Assembly (NCBI RefSeq): GCF_040536835.1
Contig: NZ_CP159578.1
Coordinates: forward strand, 2,108,001 to 2,172,000
Reading direction: 5' to 3'
Length of the DNA: 64,000 nt
DNA from: Salinicola endophyticus
GTDB taxonomy: Bacteria; Pseudomonadota; Gammaproteobacteria; Pseudomonadales; Halomonadaceae
This document shows, piece after piece, positions 27,706 through 37,205 of the stretch (positions within the stretch are counted from its first letter, which is position 1; every line of letters starts with the position of its first letter). The notes beneath the pieces are model-generated. The model searched no databases, was not told the origin of the DNA, and saw only the letters and a program-made list of their open reading frames with translations. Both the position numbers and the translations under genes were made by a program.

Positions 27706-28743
27706 ATGGTGAAGAGCGTCAAGTACTGGTTCAACGTGATTCGCGATTCGATCAAGCTGTGGCTCGATCGTAACGCCTTCAGCTACGCCGGGTCGCTGGC
27801 GTTCTACACCCTGTTCTCGCTGGCGCCGACGGTGATCATTGCGGTCACCGTCGTGGGGCTATGGTTGGGAGAGGACGCCGCCCGCGGCGAGATCGTCGCC
27901 CGCCTGCAGGATACCCTCGGCCCGGCAGCGGCCAAGGCGATCGAGGATGCCGTCGCACAGTCGAGCATTCAGGCGTCGGGCATCTTGCCCACCGTGGCCG
28001 GCTTCGTGACCCTGTTGGTCGGTGCGACCACCGTCTTCGGCCAGATGCAGTTCTCGCTCAACACCATCTGGGGCGTGGCGCCCAATCCCGATCGCAACAG
28101 TCTGTGGCTGTTCGCCAAGAAGCGGCTGTTGTCGCTAGCGGTGGTGCTGGCGATCGGCTTCGTGCTGCTGGTATCGCTGGTGCTCGGGGTCATCGTCCAG
28201 GCTACCTTCAGCTACGCCGGCGACTGGGTGCCGGGTAGTGTGATGCTGCTCGAGCTGGCGCAGTTCGCGCTCTCGCTGGCTGTGGTCACGCTGTTCTTCG
28301 CCGCTATCTTCAAAGTGCTGCCGGACGTGGTGCTCTCCTACCGTGACGTTTTCCTGGGCGCCCTGGTCACTGCGGTGCTGTTCATGCTGGGCCGCAATGC
28401 GATCGCCGCCTATCTCGCCCACACCGCCACGGCTTCCACCTATGGCGCCGCGGGGTCGGTGGTCCTGGTGTTGCTGTGGGTCTACTACTCGTCGCTGATC
28501 CTGCTCTACGGCGCGGCCTTCACGCGAACCCACGTGGTGTCGAAGGGTCGCCGGGTGATTCCGCGCAATACCGCGGTACTGGTGCGCCACGAGGTACTGC
28601 ACAAGGAGACCGTTGAGCAGGAAGCGCCACCGACACCAATGCCAATGCGCAAGCAGGAGCAGGAGCAGGAGGAGACCTCACATGACCAAGCGCACGATTC
28701 GAGCCCGGGTGAGCGGCCACGTTCAGGGCGTGGGCTATCGTGA
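27706..28743 (+). CDS. YihY/BrkB-family membrane protein
   Basis: Inner-membrane protein of 345 residues with about six hydrophobic segments, beginning KLWLDRNAFSYAGSLAFYTLFSLAP, the characteristic start of the BrkB/YihY (formerly RNase BN-like) family. The region NAIAAYLAHTATASTYGAAGS and WVYYSSLILLYGAAFT is also typical. The tail is hydrophilic and rich in Glu/Gln. The ATG at 27706 follows GGAAAGGATG and begins the conserved part. The 3' end overlaps the acylphosphatase gene by 62 bp. The family has no settled biochemical function. Confidence 0.9.
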   Translation: MVKSVKYWFNVIRDSIKLWLDRNAFSYAGSLAFYTLFSLAPTVIIAVTVVGLWLGEDAARGEIVARLQDTLGPAAAKAIEDAVAQSSIQASGILPTVAGFVTLLVGATTVFGQMQFSLNTIWGVAPNPDRNSLWLFAKKRLLSLAVVLAIGFVLLVSLVLGVIVQATFSYAGDWVPGSVMLLELAQFALSLAVVTLFFAAIFKVLPDVVLSYRDVFLGALVTAVLFMLGRNAIAAYLAHTATASTYGAAGSVVLVLLWVYYSSLILLYGAAFTRTHVVSKGRRVIPRNTAVLVRHEVLHKETVEQEAPPTPMPMRKQEQEQEETSHDQAHDSSPGERPRSGRGLS

Positions 28744-28954
28744 GTTCGTGCGTCGCCACGCCGAGCGCTGGGGGCTCACGGGGCACGCCATCAATCAGGA
28801 CGACGGTGCGGTCGAGGTGGTCGCCTGCGGCGAGGCGACCGCCATTGCCGAGCTGATCGATCTTCTGTGGGAAGGGCCGCCGGCGGCGGACGTGATCGAG
28901 GTGAGCGTGGAGGAGGCCACGCTGATCGCCCCGGCGAGTTTCACCACCGGTTGA
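28682..28954 (+). CDS. Acylphosphatase
   Basis: Small enzyme of 90 residues hydrolysing acyl-phosphates. The phosphate loop reads GHVQGVGYREFVRRHA with the catalytic arginine, followed by GHAINQDDGAVEVVACGE with the catalytic asparagine. The ATG at 28682 has AGGAG 7 nt upstream and lies inside the BrkB gene (62-bp overlap in another frame), suggesting translational coupling. Convergent with the nucleoside hydrolase gene; a GCCGCCGGCGGC palindrome lies in the 60-bp gap. Confidence 0.93.
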   Translation: MTKRTIRARVSGHVQGVGYREFVRRHAERWGLTGHAINQDDGAVEVVACGEATAIAELIDLLWEGPPAADVIEVSVEEATLIAPASFTTG

Positions 28955-29014
28955 GGGAGGCAGCCGCCGGCGGCGTCTGGGCGACGGCCGCTGGCGGCGT
29001 GCTCAACAGGGCGG

Positions 29015-29965
29015 TCAGGCGCCCGCGGTCAGCGTCTCGACGATCCACTCGACCACTGCCGTGCCATTGGCGTTCATGCACACCTCTGCAGTGGCGTCGC
29101 GCGTCCAGCGCGCATCCACGAATTCTCGTGTCTGCGGGGCCAGGATCGTCTGTCCCTCGGCCAGGCCCTCGGTGACCACGCTGAGCGTGCCGCGGGTGGT
29201 GGTGAACAGCTCCGGACGCAGCAGCCAGGCCAGGGCACAGCTGTCGTGGGGGCAGCAGCCATCGATGCCTAGCGCCTGCTGATAGAATGCGCGATAGAAG
29301 GCGTAACTCTCCCCGAGTACGCGTCCCAACTTGCCTTGAGACTCGACGATCCGCGCCATGCTGTCGGGGTCGAGCACGCAGCGATGGGTGGCATCGAGCC
29401 CCACCAGGGTCAGCGGCCAGCGCGCCTCCAGTACCGCCTTAGCGGCGTGCGGGTCGTTGAAGATATTGGCCTCCGCCACTGGCGTCACGTTGCCGCCCTC
29501 GCGGATCGAACCGCCCATCACCACCACCTGCTTGACCTTGTCCACCAGCGACGGGTCGAGCTGCAGTGCCGCGGCCAGGTTGCCCAGCGGCCCGACCGCC
29601 ACCAGCACCACTTCGCCCGGACGCGCGTTGACCTGCTCGACGATGAACTGCGGGGCACTCTGGGGCAGCGCCTGGGTGCTGATCTCGGGCAGGGCGATGT
29701 TGCCCAGGCCGTTGTCGCCGTGGATATGCCCCGGCGGCGGGTTCTTGGGCTTGGCCATGGGCGTGGCGGCGCCCTGGGCAACGGGGATCTTTTGCCCGCC
29801 CAGCTCGGCCAGCAGCAGGGCGTTGTGGGTCGCGACCTCGATGGTGACGTTACCGAAGGTGGTCGTCATCCCCAGCAGCTCGATCTCCGGGTGGGCCAGG
29901 GCGATGGCGATGGCTTGGGCGTCGTCGACACCCGGGTCGGTGTCGAAAATGATAGGCGTGGTCAT
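29015..29965 (-). CDS. Nucleoside hydrolase
   Basis: Inosine-uridine preferring type N-ribohydrolase of 316 residues, cleaving nucleosides to base and ribose. The calcium-binding signature IIFDTDPGVDDAQAI starts at residue 5, and the distal active-site HD appears in CCPHDSCALAWL. VLVAVGPLGNLAAAL and EANIFNDPHAA are family blocks. The start ATG at 29965 follows a GAGAGAG stretch. It is the third gene after a 2-hydroxyacid dehydrogenase and ribokinase, so ribose released here is probably phosphorylated by the neighbouring kinase. Base specificity is not evident. Confidence 0.92.
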   Translation of the reverse strand: MTTPIIFDTDPGVDDAQAIAIALAHPEIELLGMTTTFGNVTIEVATHNALLLAELGGQKIPVAQGAATPMAKPKNPPPGHIHGDNGLGNIALPEISTQALPQSAPQFIVEQVNARPGEVVLVAVGPLGNLAAALQLDPSLVDKVKQVVVMGGSIREGGNVTPVAEANIFNDPHAAKAVLEARWPLTLVGLDATHRCVLDPDSMARIVESQGKLGRVLGESYAFYRAFYQQALGIDGCCPHDSCALAWLLRPELFTTTRGTLSVVTEGLAEGQTILAPQTREFVDARWTRDATAEVCMNANGTAVVEWIVETLTAGA

Positions 29966-30026
29966 GCTCTCTCTCGATACGGATAACGATGGACTGGCCC
30001 CGGCGCTCGCTGCCGGGGCCTCGGGG

Positions 30027-30947
30027 TCAGGCGCGCTCGATACGCAACGGCGGCAGACTATCGAGCGCCGATTCGACCGCTGCGGCCAGCGGAATGCTCG
30101 GCGCCGCGCCGGCCTGCTGCACGCACAGGGCCGAGGCCGCGCTGGCCAGTCGCAGGGCCTGTTCGACGTCGTCGCCACGCTGGCGTGCGGCCATGAAGTA
30201 GCCGATGAAGGTATCGCCGGCCGCGGTGGTGTCGACCGCCTCGACCTGATGCGCCGAGGCGCGGATGCGCTCGCCGGCGAGCTGATGACAGACACCGTCT
30301 CGCCCCAGGGTGAGCACGATCTCCACCTCCGGCAGGCGCTCGGCCAGGGCGCTGAGCAGCGTATCGACCTCGCTCTCTTCGTCGAGTTCGACCAGCGCTG
30401 CGGCCTCGCCGCGGTTGAGAAACAGGATACGGCACAGCGATAGCGGCAGGGTGGCCACTTCAGGGCCCAGCGGCGCCGGATTGAAGGCGATCGCCAGACC
30501 GCGTTCACTGGCCAAGCGGATGATGCGTTCGGCGGCGTTGCACTCGTTCTGCATCAGCAGCCAGCTGTCGTCGTCAGCGGCGCCGATGAGCGCCTCGAGA
30601 TGCTTGTCGCTGAAGCCGTGGTTGGCGCCGGGGTAGAGAATGATCGCATTCTCGGCGTCGTCGTCGACCTGGATCAGCGCGTGACCGCTGGCCTCGGCGG
30701 TCAGCTCCACATGGGCGGTGTCGACGCCCGCCTTGGTCAGCGGCTCCAGCGCCCAGCGATCGGCCTGGCCCAGGCGCCCCCAGTGGGCCACCTGGCCACC
30801 GGCGCGGGCCAGCGCCAGTGACTGGTTGGCGCCCTTGCCGCCGAGCACCTGACGAAAGCCGGTACTGGACAGCGTCTCGCCGGGGCGCACCAGGTGCGGT
30901 ACGCGATAGACGTAGTCGATATTGATCGAGCCGTAGTTGTAGATCAT
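30027..30947 (-). CDS. rbsK: Ribokinase
   Basis: PfkB-family sugar kinase of 306 residues phosphorylating ribose to ribose 5-phosphate. The N-terminal substrate motif is VLGGKGANQSLALARAGG, the Mg-binding NxxE segment is LNRGEAAALV and the anion-hole/catalytic motif is DTTAAGDTFIGYF. It lies 27 bp after the 2-hydroxyacid dehydrogenase gene and 61 bp before the nucleoside hydrolase gene, a salvage arrangement. No rbs transporter genes are present, which favours ribose from nucleosides and not from uptake of free ribose. Confidence 0.9.
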   Translation of the reverse strand: MIYNYGSINIDYVYRVPHLVRPGETLSSTGFRQVLGGKGANQSLALARAGGQVAHWGRLGQADRWALEPLTKAGVDTAHVELTAEASGHALIQVDDDAENAIILYPGANHGFSDKHLEALIGAADDDSWLLMQNECNAAERIIRLASERGLAIAFNPAPLGPEVATLPLSLCRILFLNRGEAAALVELDEESEVDTLLSALAERLPEVEIVLTLGRDGVCHQLAGERIRASAHQVEAVDTTAAGDTFIGYFMAARQRGDDVEQALRLASAASALCVQQAGAAPSIPLAAAVESALDSLPPLRIERA

Positions 30948-30974
30948 GGCTAACTCACTGCTGGAGAATCTGGG

Positions 30975-31907
30975 TCAATGCCGCCAGGCGCGGAGATTGT
31001 CGGCGGTCAGGGTCACCACGCGCTGACGTGCCTCGGGGCTGATCCAGGCGTTGTGCGGGGTGACGATGAGATTGAGTGACTCGTGCAAGGCGTCGAGCAG
31101 GGCATGGCCCTCCCGCGGCGGCTCGCTCGGCAGGCTATCGACGGCGAGTCCGCCGAGCCGGCCCTGACGCAGCGCCTCGAGCGCGGCGTGTTCGTCGATG
31201 ATACCGCCGCGGGCGCAGTTGATCAGCAGCGCCTCGGGCTTCATCGCCGCCAACGCCCGGGCATCGACAAGGCCGCGGGTGGCCTCGGTCAGCGGGCAGT
31301 GCAGGCTGAGCACGTCCAGCTCGCCCAGCAGGTCGGCGAGCGGCGGGCGCGTGTCACTGGCCTCGTTGCCGGGGCGCGCCGCGAAGGTCACGCGCATGCC
31401 GAAGGCTTCACCCAGCCGGGCCACCGCGGAGCCCAGCTCACCGCTGCCGACGATCACCAGGTGCTTGTCGGCGAGCTGCAGCGTGGGCTGATCGAGCAGG
31501 CAGAAAATCTCGCTGCGCTGCCAGGCGCCGTCGCGCAGCGCGGACTGGTAGTGCGGCAGGCGCGCGGCCAGTGCCAGCATCAGCATCAGGGTGTGCTGGG
31601 CGACGCTGGCGGTACCATAGGCGGTGACGTTACGCACGGCGATGCCACGCCGCTCGGCGGCTTGCGTGTCGATATTGTTGGTACCGGTGGCGAGCACGCA
31701 GATCAGCTCGAGATCGGGCAGGGCGTCGATCAGCTCGGCGTCGATCACCACCTTGTTGACCAGTGCCACCTGGGCGCCGGCAAGGCGCTCGCGGCGCTGC
31801 TCGGGGGCGGTCAGCGCATGGACCTCCAGGTCGTCGACCAGCGCGCGCAGAGGGCTGAGATCGATATCGTCACCGAGTGACGCGGCGTCCAGCAGAACGG
31901 CTTTCAT
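30975..31907 (-). CDS. D-2-hydroxyacid dehydrogenase (glycerate/hydroxypyruvate type)
   Basis: NAD(P)-dependent 2-hydroxyacid dehydrogenase of 310 residues. The Rossmann motif is LVIVGSGELGSAVARLGEAFG, the catalytic arginine is in LINCARGGIIDE, and the catalytic histidine in IVTPHNAWIS. It resembles HprA-like hydroxypyruvate reductases. The ATG at 31907 follows GAGGAAGCCTGC and starts with the typical MKAVLLDAASLG. It heads the three-gene minus-strand unit with ribokinase and nucleoside hydrolase; a metabolic link to nucleoside salvage is not obvious. Confidence 0.87.
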   Translation of the reverse strand: MKAVLLDAASLGDDIDLSPLRALVDDLEVHALTAPEQRRERLAGAQVALVNKVVIDAELIDALPDLELICVLATGTNNIDTQAAERRGIAVRNVTAYGTASVAQHTLMLMLALAARLPHYQSALRDGAWQRSEIFCLLDQPTLQLADKHLVIVGSGELGSAVARLGEAFGMRVTFAARPGNEASDTRPPLADLLGELDVLSLHCPLTEATRGLVDARALAAMKPEALLINCARGGIIDEHAALEALRQGRLGGLAVDSLPSEPPREGHALLDALHESLNLIVTPHNAWISPEARQRVVTLTADNLRAWRH

Positions 31908-32279
31908 GCAGGCTTCCTCTCTCCAGCGTGCGGGCCCCGTACCCTCCGTCCGGGCCGGGGCCACAGTCGCCACGTCGCGGCGGGCGACAGCGATTTCCTG
32001 AGCCGGTAATATTGCCCGCGACCGGCCGCTGCGCGCTATACTATGCGGCTTTCGAACACGGCTTGGAAAGGGCGCGCGGCAGCGCGTATCGATTCCGGCT
32101 TGGAAAGCCCGTGCGCCGCCCCTATTTGCCTGGAAGATCGCCCGGCTGTCTGGATGCGTGTCGGAATGGCCCGGGCGAGCGCAAGGGGTGCAGCGGCTGC
32201 GCATCGCGATCATCGATGCCGTGATGCCGCTGCGACGTGGCGCGACTCGATCGCGCATCTTTGAGAGAGTGACACGACC
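31908..32279. other. 372-bp divergent region with long fmdB leader
   Basis: No gene is supported. It contains a candidate promoter at 32012-32042 directed at fmdB-aspS and, in the resulting leader of about 230 nt, two copies of CGGCTTGGAAAG (32059-32070 and 32096-32107). The leader also has GC-rich inverted repeats around GGGCGCGCGGCAGCGCG. Whether the leader is regulatory is unknown. Confidence 0.5.
32012..32042 (+). promoter_or_regulatory. Candidate promoter for fmdB-aspS
   Basis: TATACT (32037-32042) is a good -10 hexamer. TTGCCC (32012-32017) is the nearest -35-like sequence, with a long 19-bp spacer. It would start a leader of about 230 nt. Confidence 0.4.
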
Positions 32280-32558
32280 ATGCCCATCTACGAGTACGAG
32301 TGCAAAGCCTGCGGCCATCGCCTGGAGAAGCTCCAGAAGATCAGCGCCGCGCCGTTGACCGACTGCCCCGCCTGTACCGAGCCGACGCTGTCGCGCCTGG
32401 TATCGGCTGCCGGGTTCCGGCTCGCGGGTGGCGGCTGGTACGAGACCGATTTCAAGTCGGGCAGCAAGAAGAACCTCGCCGGTGACAGCGCCAGCATGCC
32501 AGCGTCGAGCGAGAGCGGCAGCGCCAAGCCTGCCGGTGAGAGCAAGGCTTCGGCCTGA
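32280..32558 (+). CDS. FmdB-family zinc ribbon protein
   Basis: Small protein of 92 residues. The N-terminal zinc ribbon uses Cys8-x2-Cys11 and Cys29-x2-Cys32 ([15 protein letters not shown]...DCPACTEP). The remainder is a low-complexity Ser/Ala/Lys tail after the conserved [12 protein letters not shown]. The family is named after a putative regulator in methylotrophs but has no firm function. It lies 29 bp upstream of aspS on the same strand, a pairing seen in many gammaproteobacteria, so co-expression with the tRNA synthetase is likely. Confidence 0.92.
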   Translation: MPIYEYECKACGHRLEKLQKISAAPLTDCPACTEPTLSRLVSAAGFRLAGGGWYETDFKSGSKKNLAGDSASMPASSESGSAKPAGESKASA

Positions 32559-32587
32559 GCCATAGCATTCATAACACAGGATCCCTC

Positions 32588-34369
32588 ATGCGCAGTCATT
32601 ATTGCGGCCAGTTGAACGAGTCATTGATCGATCAAGAAGTCACGCTTTGCGGGTGGGTGCATCGCCGCCGCGATCACGGTGGGGTCATCTTCCTCGATAT
32701 GCGCGATCGAGACGGTGTCGCTCAGGTGGTGGTGGATCCCGATACGGCGGAGGCCTTCGCCACCGCCGATCGCGCGCGCAGCGAATACGTGCTGCGGATT
32801 CGCGGGCGCATTCGCCTGCGTCCCGAAGGCACCCAGAACCCCAACATGCCCACCGGCATGATCGAAGTGCTGGCCAAGGACGTGGAGGTACTCAACACCG
32901 CCGCCACGCCGCCGTTCCAGCTCGACGAGCACGGCAAGGTCGGCGAAGAGGTGCGTCTCAAGTATCGCTATGTCGATCTGCGCCGTCCGGAGATGATCGA
33001 GAAGCTGCGCCTGCGTTCGCGGATCACCCACAGCGTGCGCGCCTATCTGGAGGGCGAGGGCTTTCTCGATATCGAGACCCCGATCCTGACCCGCGCCACC
33101 CCCGAAGGGGCGCGCGACTATCTGGTGCCCAGCCGTACCCACGAAGGCCACTTCTTCGCGCTGCCGCAGTCGCCACAGCTGTTCAAGCAGCTGCTGATGG
33201 TGTCGGGCTTCGATCGCTACTACCAGATCGCCAAGTGTTTCCGTGACGAGGATCTGCGCGCCGATCGCCAGCCCGAGTTCACCCAGATCGACATCGAAGC
33301 GTCGTTCATCGAAGAGCGCGACATCATGGGCATTACCGAGACCATGGTGCGTCAGCTGTTCCAGGACGTGCTCGACGTGGCGCTGCCCGAGTTCCCGCGC
33401 ATGCCCTACAGCGAGGCGATGCAGCGCTACGGTTCCGACAAGCCGGACCTACGTATTCCGCTGGAGCTGGTCGACGTCGACGACCTGATGCAATCGGTCG
33501 ACTTCAAGGTCTTCTCCGGCCCGGCCAAGGCCGACGACGGCCGTGTCGCCGCGCTCAAGGTCAGCAGCGGGGCCAAGCTCTCGCGCAAGGAGATCGACGA
33601 CTACACCAAGTTCGTGGGTATCTATGGCGCCAAGGGCCTGGCCTGGATCAAGGTCAACGAGCGCGCCAAGGGGCTCGACGGGCTGCAGTCGCCGATCGTC
33701 AAGTTCATGGAAGGCGTGATCGAGGAGCTGCTCGACCGCGTGGGCGCGGAGGATGGCGATATCGTCTTCTTCGGCGCCGACAAGGCGCGGGTGGTCAACG
33801 AGGCGCTGGGCGCGCTGCGCGTCAAGCTGGGCGAGGATCTCGACCTCTACACCGCCGACTGGGCGCCGCTGTGGGTGGTCGACTTCCCGATGTTCGAAGC
33901 CGACGACAACGGCCGCCTGGCCGCGCTGCACCACCCGTTCACTGCGCCTTCCTGCGCGCCGGAAGCGCTCAAGGCCTCGCCGGCTACGGCGCTGTCGCGG
34001 GCCTATGACATGGTGCTCAACGGAACCGAGCTGGGTGGCGGCTCGATCCGTATCCACGACCAGGAGATGCAGCGCGTGGTCTTCGACGTGCTCGGCATCG
34101 GCAAGGAAGAGGCGGAAGAGAAGTTCGGCTTCCTGCTCGACGCGCTCAAGTTCGGTGCGCCGCCCCACGGTGGCCTGGCCTTCGGCCTCGACCGTCTGGT
34201 GATGCTGATGACCGGTTCGCGTACCATTCGCGACGTCATCGCCTTCCCCAAGACCCAGAGCGCCGCGGACCTGATGACCGACGCCCCGGGCGAGGTGAGC
34301 AAGGAGCAACTGCGCGATCTGCACATCCGTCTGCGTCCCAAGGCCAAGCCGGAGAGCGCCGGCGAATAA
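32588..34369 (+). CDS. aspS: Aspartyl-tRNA synthetase
   Basis: Class II synthetase of 593 residues, normal bacterial length. It has an N-terminal OB-fold anticodon-binding domain ([20 protein letters not shown]), motif 2 ([18 protein letters not shown]), the bacterial GAD insertion at about 285-420 and motif 3 ([13 protein letters not shown]). A terminator follows 26 bp after the stop. In many relatives yebC then ruvC follow aspS; here yebC is absent and ruvC starts 238 bp further on. Confidence 0.97.
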   Translation: MRSHYCGQLNESLIDQEVTLCGWVHRRRDHGGVIFLDMRDRDGVAQVVVDPDTAEAFATADRARSEYVLRIRGRIRLRPEGTQNPNMPTGMIEVLAKDVEVLNTAATPPFQLDEHGKVGEEVRLKYRYVDLRRPEMIEKLRLRSRITHSVRAYLEGEGFLDIETPILTRATPEGARDYLVPSRTHEGHFFALPQSPQLFKQLLMVSGFDRYYQIAKCFRDEDLRADRQPEFTQIDIEASFIEERDIMGITETMVRQLFQDVLDVALPEFPRMPYSEAMQRYGSDKPDLRIPLELVDVDDLMQSVDFKVFSGPAKADDGRVAALKVSSGAKLSRKEIDDYTKFVGIYGAKGLAWIKVNERAKGLDGLQSPIVKFMEGVIEELLDRVGAEDGDIVFFGADKARVVNEALGALRVKLGEDLDLYTADWAPLWVVDFPMFEADDNGRLAALHHPFTAPSCAPEALKASPATALSRAYDMVLNGTELGGGSIRIHDQEMQRVVFDVLGIGKEEAEEKFGFLLDALKFGAPPHGGLAFGLDRLVMLMTGSRTIRDVIAFPKTQSAADLMTDAPGEVSKEQLRDLHIRLRPKAKPESAGE

Positions 34370-34394
34370 TATCGCCCGGCGTTCGACGTGCCCC

Positions 34395-34426
34395 GAACCG
34401 GCGCCCCGCGAGGCGCCGGTTCTTTT
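34395..34426 (+). terminator. Rho-independent terminator after aspS
   Basis: Perfect 11-bp stem GAACCGGCGCC / GGCGCCGGTTC with a 6-nt loop and a short TTTT tail. The 238-bp gap to ruvC has no gene besides this signal. Confidence 0.85.
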
Positions 34427-34607
34427 ATGCGTGGCGGCTAGGGGATACGCTGCCGGGCGATACGCTCAATTGCGCGGTATACCCCTCGAGTCGCCCCCGT
34501 ACCCGCCGCACGGAATAAGGTGAACCCAGCATGAAGCGCACGACGGAGCGAGCGATGATCATCCGCATGACGCACAGGGGCCAAAGCGCGATGGCGAGGG
34601 CAGGGCG

Positions 34608-35150
34608 ATGATCCTGCTGGGTATCGATCCGGGCTCGCGCGTTACCGGCTACGGCGTGATCGACGTCGACGCGACACGGCCACGCTACGTCGCCAGCGGC
34701 TGCATTCGTATCTCCGGTGACGATCTGGCGCAGAAGCTGGCCCAGGTCTATGCCGGCGTCGCCGAGCTGATCGGGCGCTATCGACCTCAGGAGTTCGCCA
34801 TCGAGCGCGTGTTCATGGCCAAGAACCCTGACTCCGCGCTCAAGCTGGGCCAAGCCCGCGGCACCGCGATCGTCTGCGCCGCCAATCACGGCCTCCCGGT
34901 GCACGAATACGCCGCGCGCCAGATCAAGCAGGCGGTTACGGGCACCGGCGGTGCCGAAAAGGCCCAAGTCCAGCATATGGTAACGGCGCTACTCACGCTG
35001 GACGCGTTACCCCCCGAGGATGCCGCCGACGCGCTGGCCATCGCGCTCACCCATGCCTACGCGCGTCAGGGGCTGGTAGCGACCAGCAGTCGCCGGCGTG
35101 GTAGCGGCAGCGTTGGCCGCAATCGTTGGCGCGACTTCAAGCCAGAGTGA
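34608..35150 (+). CDS. ruvC: Crossover junction endodeoxyribonuclease RuvC
   Basis: Holliday junction resolvase of 180 residues. Catalytic Asp7 lies in [16 protein letters not shown], the second acidic residue in [11 protein letters not shown], and the C-terminal [13 protein letters not shown] carries the last two aspartates. The ATG at 34608 follows AGGGCAGGGCG. In most gammaproteobacteria ruvC is contiguous with ruvA-ruvB; here about 3.4 kb with three minus-strand genes, a MITE and a small plus-strand gene separate it from ruvA. The tail after the catalytic domain is Arg/Ser-rich. Confidence 0.96.
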   Translation: MILLGIDPGSRVTGYGVIDVDATRPRYVASGCIRISGDDLAQKLAQVYAGVAELIGRYRPQEFAIERVFMAKNPDSALKLGQARGTAIVCAANHGLPVHEYAARQIKQAVTGTGGAEKAQVQHMVTALLTLDALPPEDAADALAIALTHAYARQGLVATSSRRRGSGSVGRNRWRDFKPE

Positions 35151-35205
35151 GAGACGGGGAAGAATCCAATGTGCTCAGTCCCATTCACGAGTGACAGGCA
35201 CGCTG

Positions 35206-36324
35206 CTATGAGCGGCCGAAGCGCTCTAGCTGCATCTCGCGCAGACGGCTGAACGCGCGGCGGAAGGCAAAATCGAGGTAGCCTTGGGTGTAAAGCTCAT
35301 CCAGCGCCACCTCGGCTTCGATATACAGCGGCACGCGGCGGTCGTAGCACTCGTCGACCAGAGCGATGAAACGGCGCACCGCATCGTCGTTGCGCGACAG
35401 TGCCGGCAACTGTCTGTCGCCGGCGTCGACCCGTTCGGCGCCATCCTCGGTGCCGCGGGCGATGCGCCCTTCGCGCGGCTCACCGCCCAGGCGCGGTACC
35501 TCCTCAAGCAGAATGGCCGGAAAGCGCCCGCATAGCGCGATAAAGTCCGACGCGGCCAGCGGCCGTTCGCACAGTTCACTGAAGCGGCACCACAGCGCTG
35601 CCGGGCTGTGGCCCAGATTGGCGATACGCCGATGACCCAGTGCGACCGGCTCATGGCTGACCACCTGGCCCTCGCTCAGGCGGGCGAACAGCTCAAATAG
35701 CGCCTTGGGCTGCTGCACCCAGTAACGCTGTACCTCAGCGCCGGGGTGCAGGCGATGATCCTGCTCGCCGTCCACGGCCACCACCTGCATGTGCGCTTCG
35801 AGTGCGGCAATGGCCGGCAGGAAACGCTCGCGGTTGAAACCATCGGCATAGAGCTGATCCGGCGGCTGATTGGAGGTGGCCACCAGCACCACGCGCTGCT
35901 GCACCACCAGGCTGAGCAGGCGACCCAGCAACATGGCATCGCCGATATCGCTGACGAACAGTTCATCGAAGCACAGCACGCGCACCTCGCGTCCTAGCTC
36001 CTCGGCCAGCAGACGCAGTGGGTCGGCATTACCGGTGAGCTGGAACTGACGCCGATGCACCCACTGCATGAAGTGATGGAAGTGCTGGCGCCGCGCCGGC
36101 ACACGCAGGGCGTTGTAGAAGGCGTCCATCAGCCAGGTCTTGCCGCGTCCCACCGGTCCCCAGAGATACACGCCGGGCGGGTATTCGCTGCGATGCACGG
36201 CCTCGAAGCACTGTTGCAGCGCTGCCACCGCCCGGCGCTGGGCAGCATCGGCGACGAAGCCTTCGGTCAACGCTTGCTCATAAGCAGCCCGCGGGGAGCC
36301 CGGTAATGTCTCTGGCGCGTTCAA
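35206..36324 (-). CDS. AFG1/ZapE-family P-loop ATPase
   Basis: ATPase of 372 residues with Walker A LWGPVGRGKTWLMDAF and Walker B VLCFDELFVSDIGDA, then sensor segment LVATSNQPPDQLY. This matches the AFG1-like ZapE family, which affects Z-ring stability in E. coli and Lon-like quality control in mitochondria. The ATG at 36324 overlaps the nitrilase stop as ATGA, so it is the third gene of a tight GNAT-nitrilase-ATPase operon. A canonical zapE is usually near rplM-rpsI, so this may be a paralogue; that is an inference. Confidence 0.88.
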   Translation of the reverse strand: MNAPETLPGSPRAAYEQALTEGFVADAAQRRAVAALQQCFEAVHRSEYPPGVYLWGPVGRGKTWLMDAFYNALRVPARRQHFHHFMQWVHRRQFQLTGNADPLRLLAEELGREVRVLCFDELFVSDIGDAMLLGRLLSLVVQQRVVLVATSNQPPDQLYADGFNRERFLPAIAALEAHMQVVAVDGEQDHRLHPGAEVQRYWVQQPKALFELFARLSEGQVVSHEPVALGHRRIANLGHSPAALWCRFSELCERPLAASDFIALCGRFPAILLEEVPRLGGEPREGRIARGTEDGAERVDAGDRQLPALSRNDDAVRRFIALVDECYDRRVPLYIEAEVALDELYTQGYLDFAFRRAFSRLREMQLERFGRS

Positions 36325-37205
36325 CGCAGCACCCGCCGGTTTTCGTCGAACTGCTTCGGCCAGTCGCGCCGGGTGAATACCTGGCCGGTTTCACGCACCC
36401 GGCGCACCTCGGCCAGATCCAGCTCGGCGATCAGCCAGCGGCTGTGCGTTAGGCTCAGCACTTCGCTCTCGGCGATCACCCCATTGGCCGGCATGCCGTA
36501 ATCCGATGGGACGTAGAGCGCGGCGCGGCCCATATTCTCGTCCAGCGCCGGCGACCAGGGCGCCAGGCCGACAGTGGGCGACTGCAGCACGGCAATCTGG
36601 TTCTCCAGCGCGCGCGCCTGGGCCCCGATACGCACACGATAGAAGCCCGCTTCGGTATCGGTGCAACTGGGCGCGAGGATCAGATCCACCCCGGCCTCGG
36701 CCAGGGTGCGCGCCAGCAGCGGGAACTCGTTGTCATAGCAGATCAGGATACCCAGCTTGCCCAATGCCGTGTCGAACACCTGGAGCCCGCTACCGGGCGC
36801 TATCTGCCACTGCTCCAGCTCGAAGCGGGTCATCATCAACTTGTCCTGGCTGCCCAGGCAGCCGTCCGGGCCGAACAGCCAGGCGCGATTGCGATAGGCG
36901 CCATCGTCATCCCGCACGGCCACCGAGCCGGGTTGCAGATAGATCTGCAGCCGCCGCGCCAGGCTCTCGCACAATTCCAGCCAGCGTGGCAGCAGCGCCT
37001 GGATGCCGGCGATCGAGCCGTGCAGGTCGCTACGCTGGGCCTGCGGTAGCTGGCCCGTGAGCACCATGCCGGCGTATTCCGGCAGCAGCAACAGCTCGGC
37101 GCCCTGGCCGGCGGCGGCCTCGCACAGCTCGGTCAGGTGTTCGGCATAGACGTCCCAGCTCGTCAGCAGGTCGATGTGATATTGGCAGGCAGCAACCTTG
37201 ATCAT
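36321..37205 (-). CDS. Carbon-nitrogen hydrolase (nitrilase superfamily)
   Basis: Amidase of the nitrilase superfamily, 294 residues. The Glu-Lys-Cys triad is visible: LLLLPEYAGM (Glu), SQDKLMMTRFE (Lys) and ILICYDNEFP (Cys). Overlaps of ATGA type on both sides tie it to the GNAT gene upstream and the ATPase downstream. In some bacteria a GNAT domain and a nitrilase domain are fused in one protein (YhcX type), which suggests the two proteins here act together. The substrate is not known. Confidence 0.9.
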   Translation of the reverse strand: MIKVAACQYHIDLLTSWDVYAEHLTELCEAAAGQGAELLLLPEYAGMVLTGQLPQAQRSDLHGSIAGIQALLPRWLELCESLARRLQIYLQPGSVAVRDDDGAYRNRAWLFGPDGCLGSQDKLMMTRFELEQWQIAPGSGLQVFDTALGKLGILICYDNEFPLLARTLAEAGVDLILAPSCTDTEAGFYRVRIGAQARALENQIAVLQSPTVGLAPWSPALDENMGRAALYVPSDYGMPANGVIAESEVLSLTHSRWLIAELDLAEVRRVRETGQVFTRRDWPKQFDENRRVLR

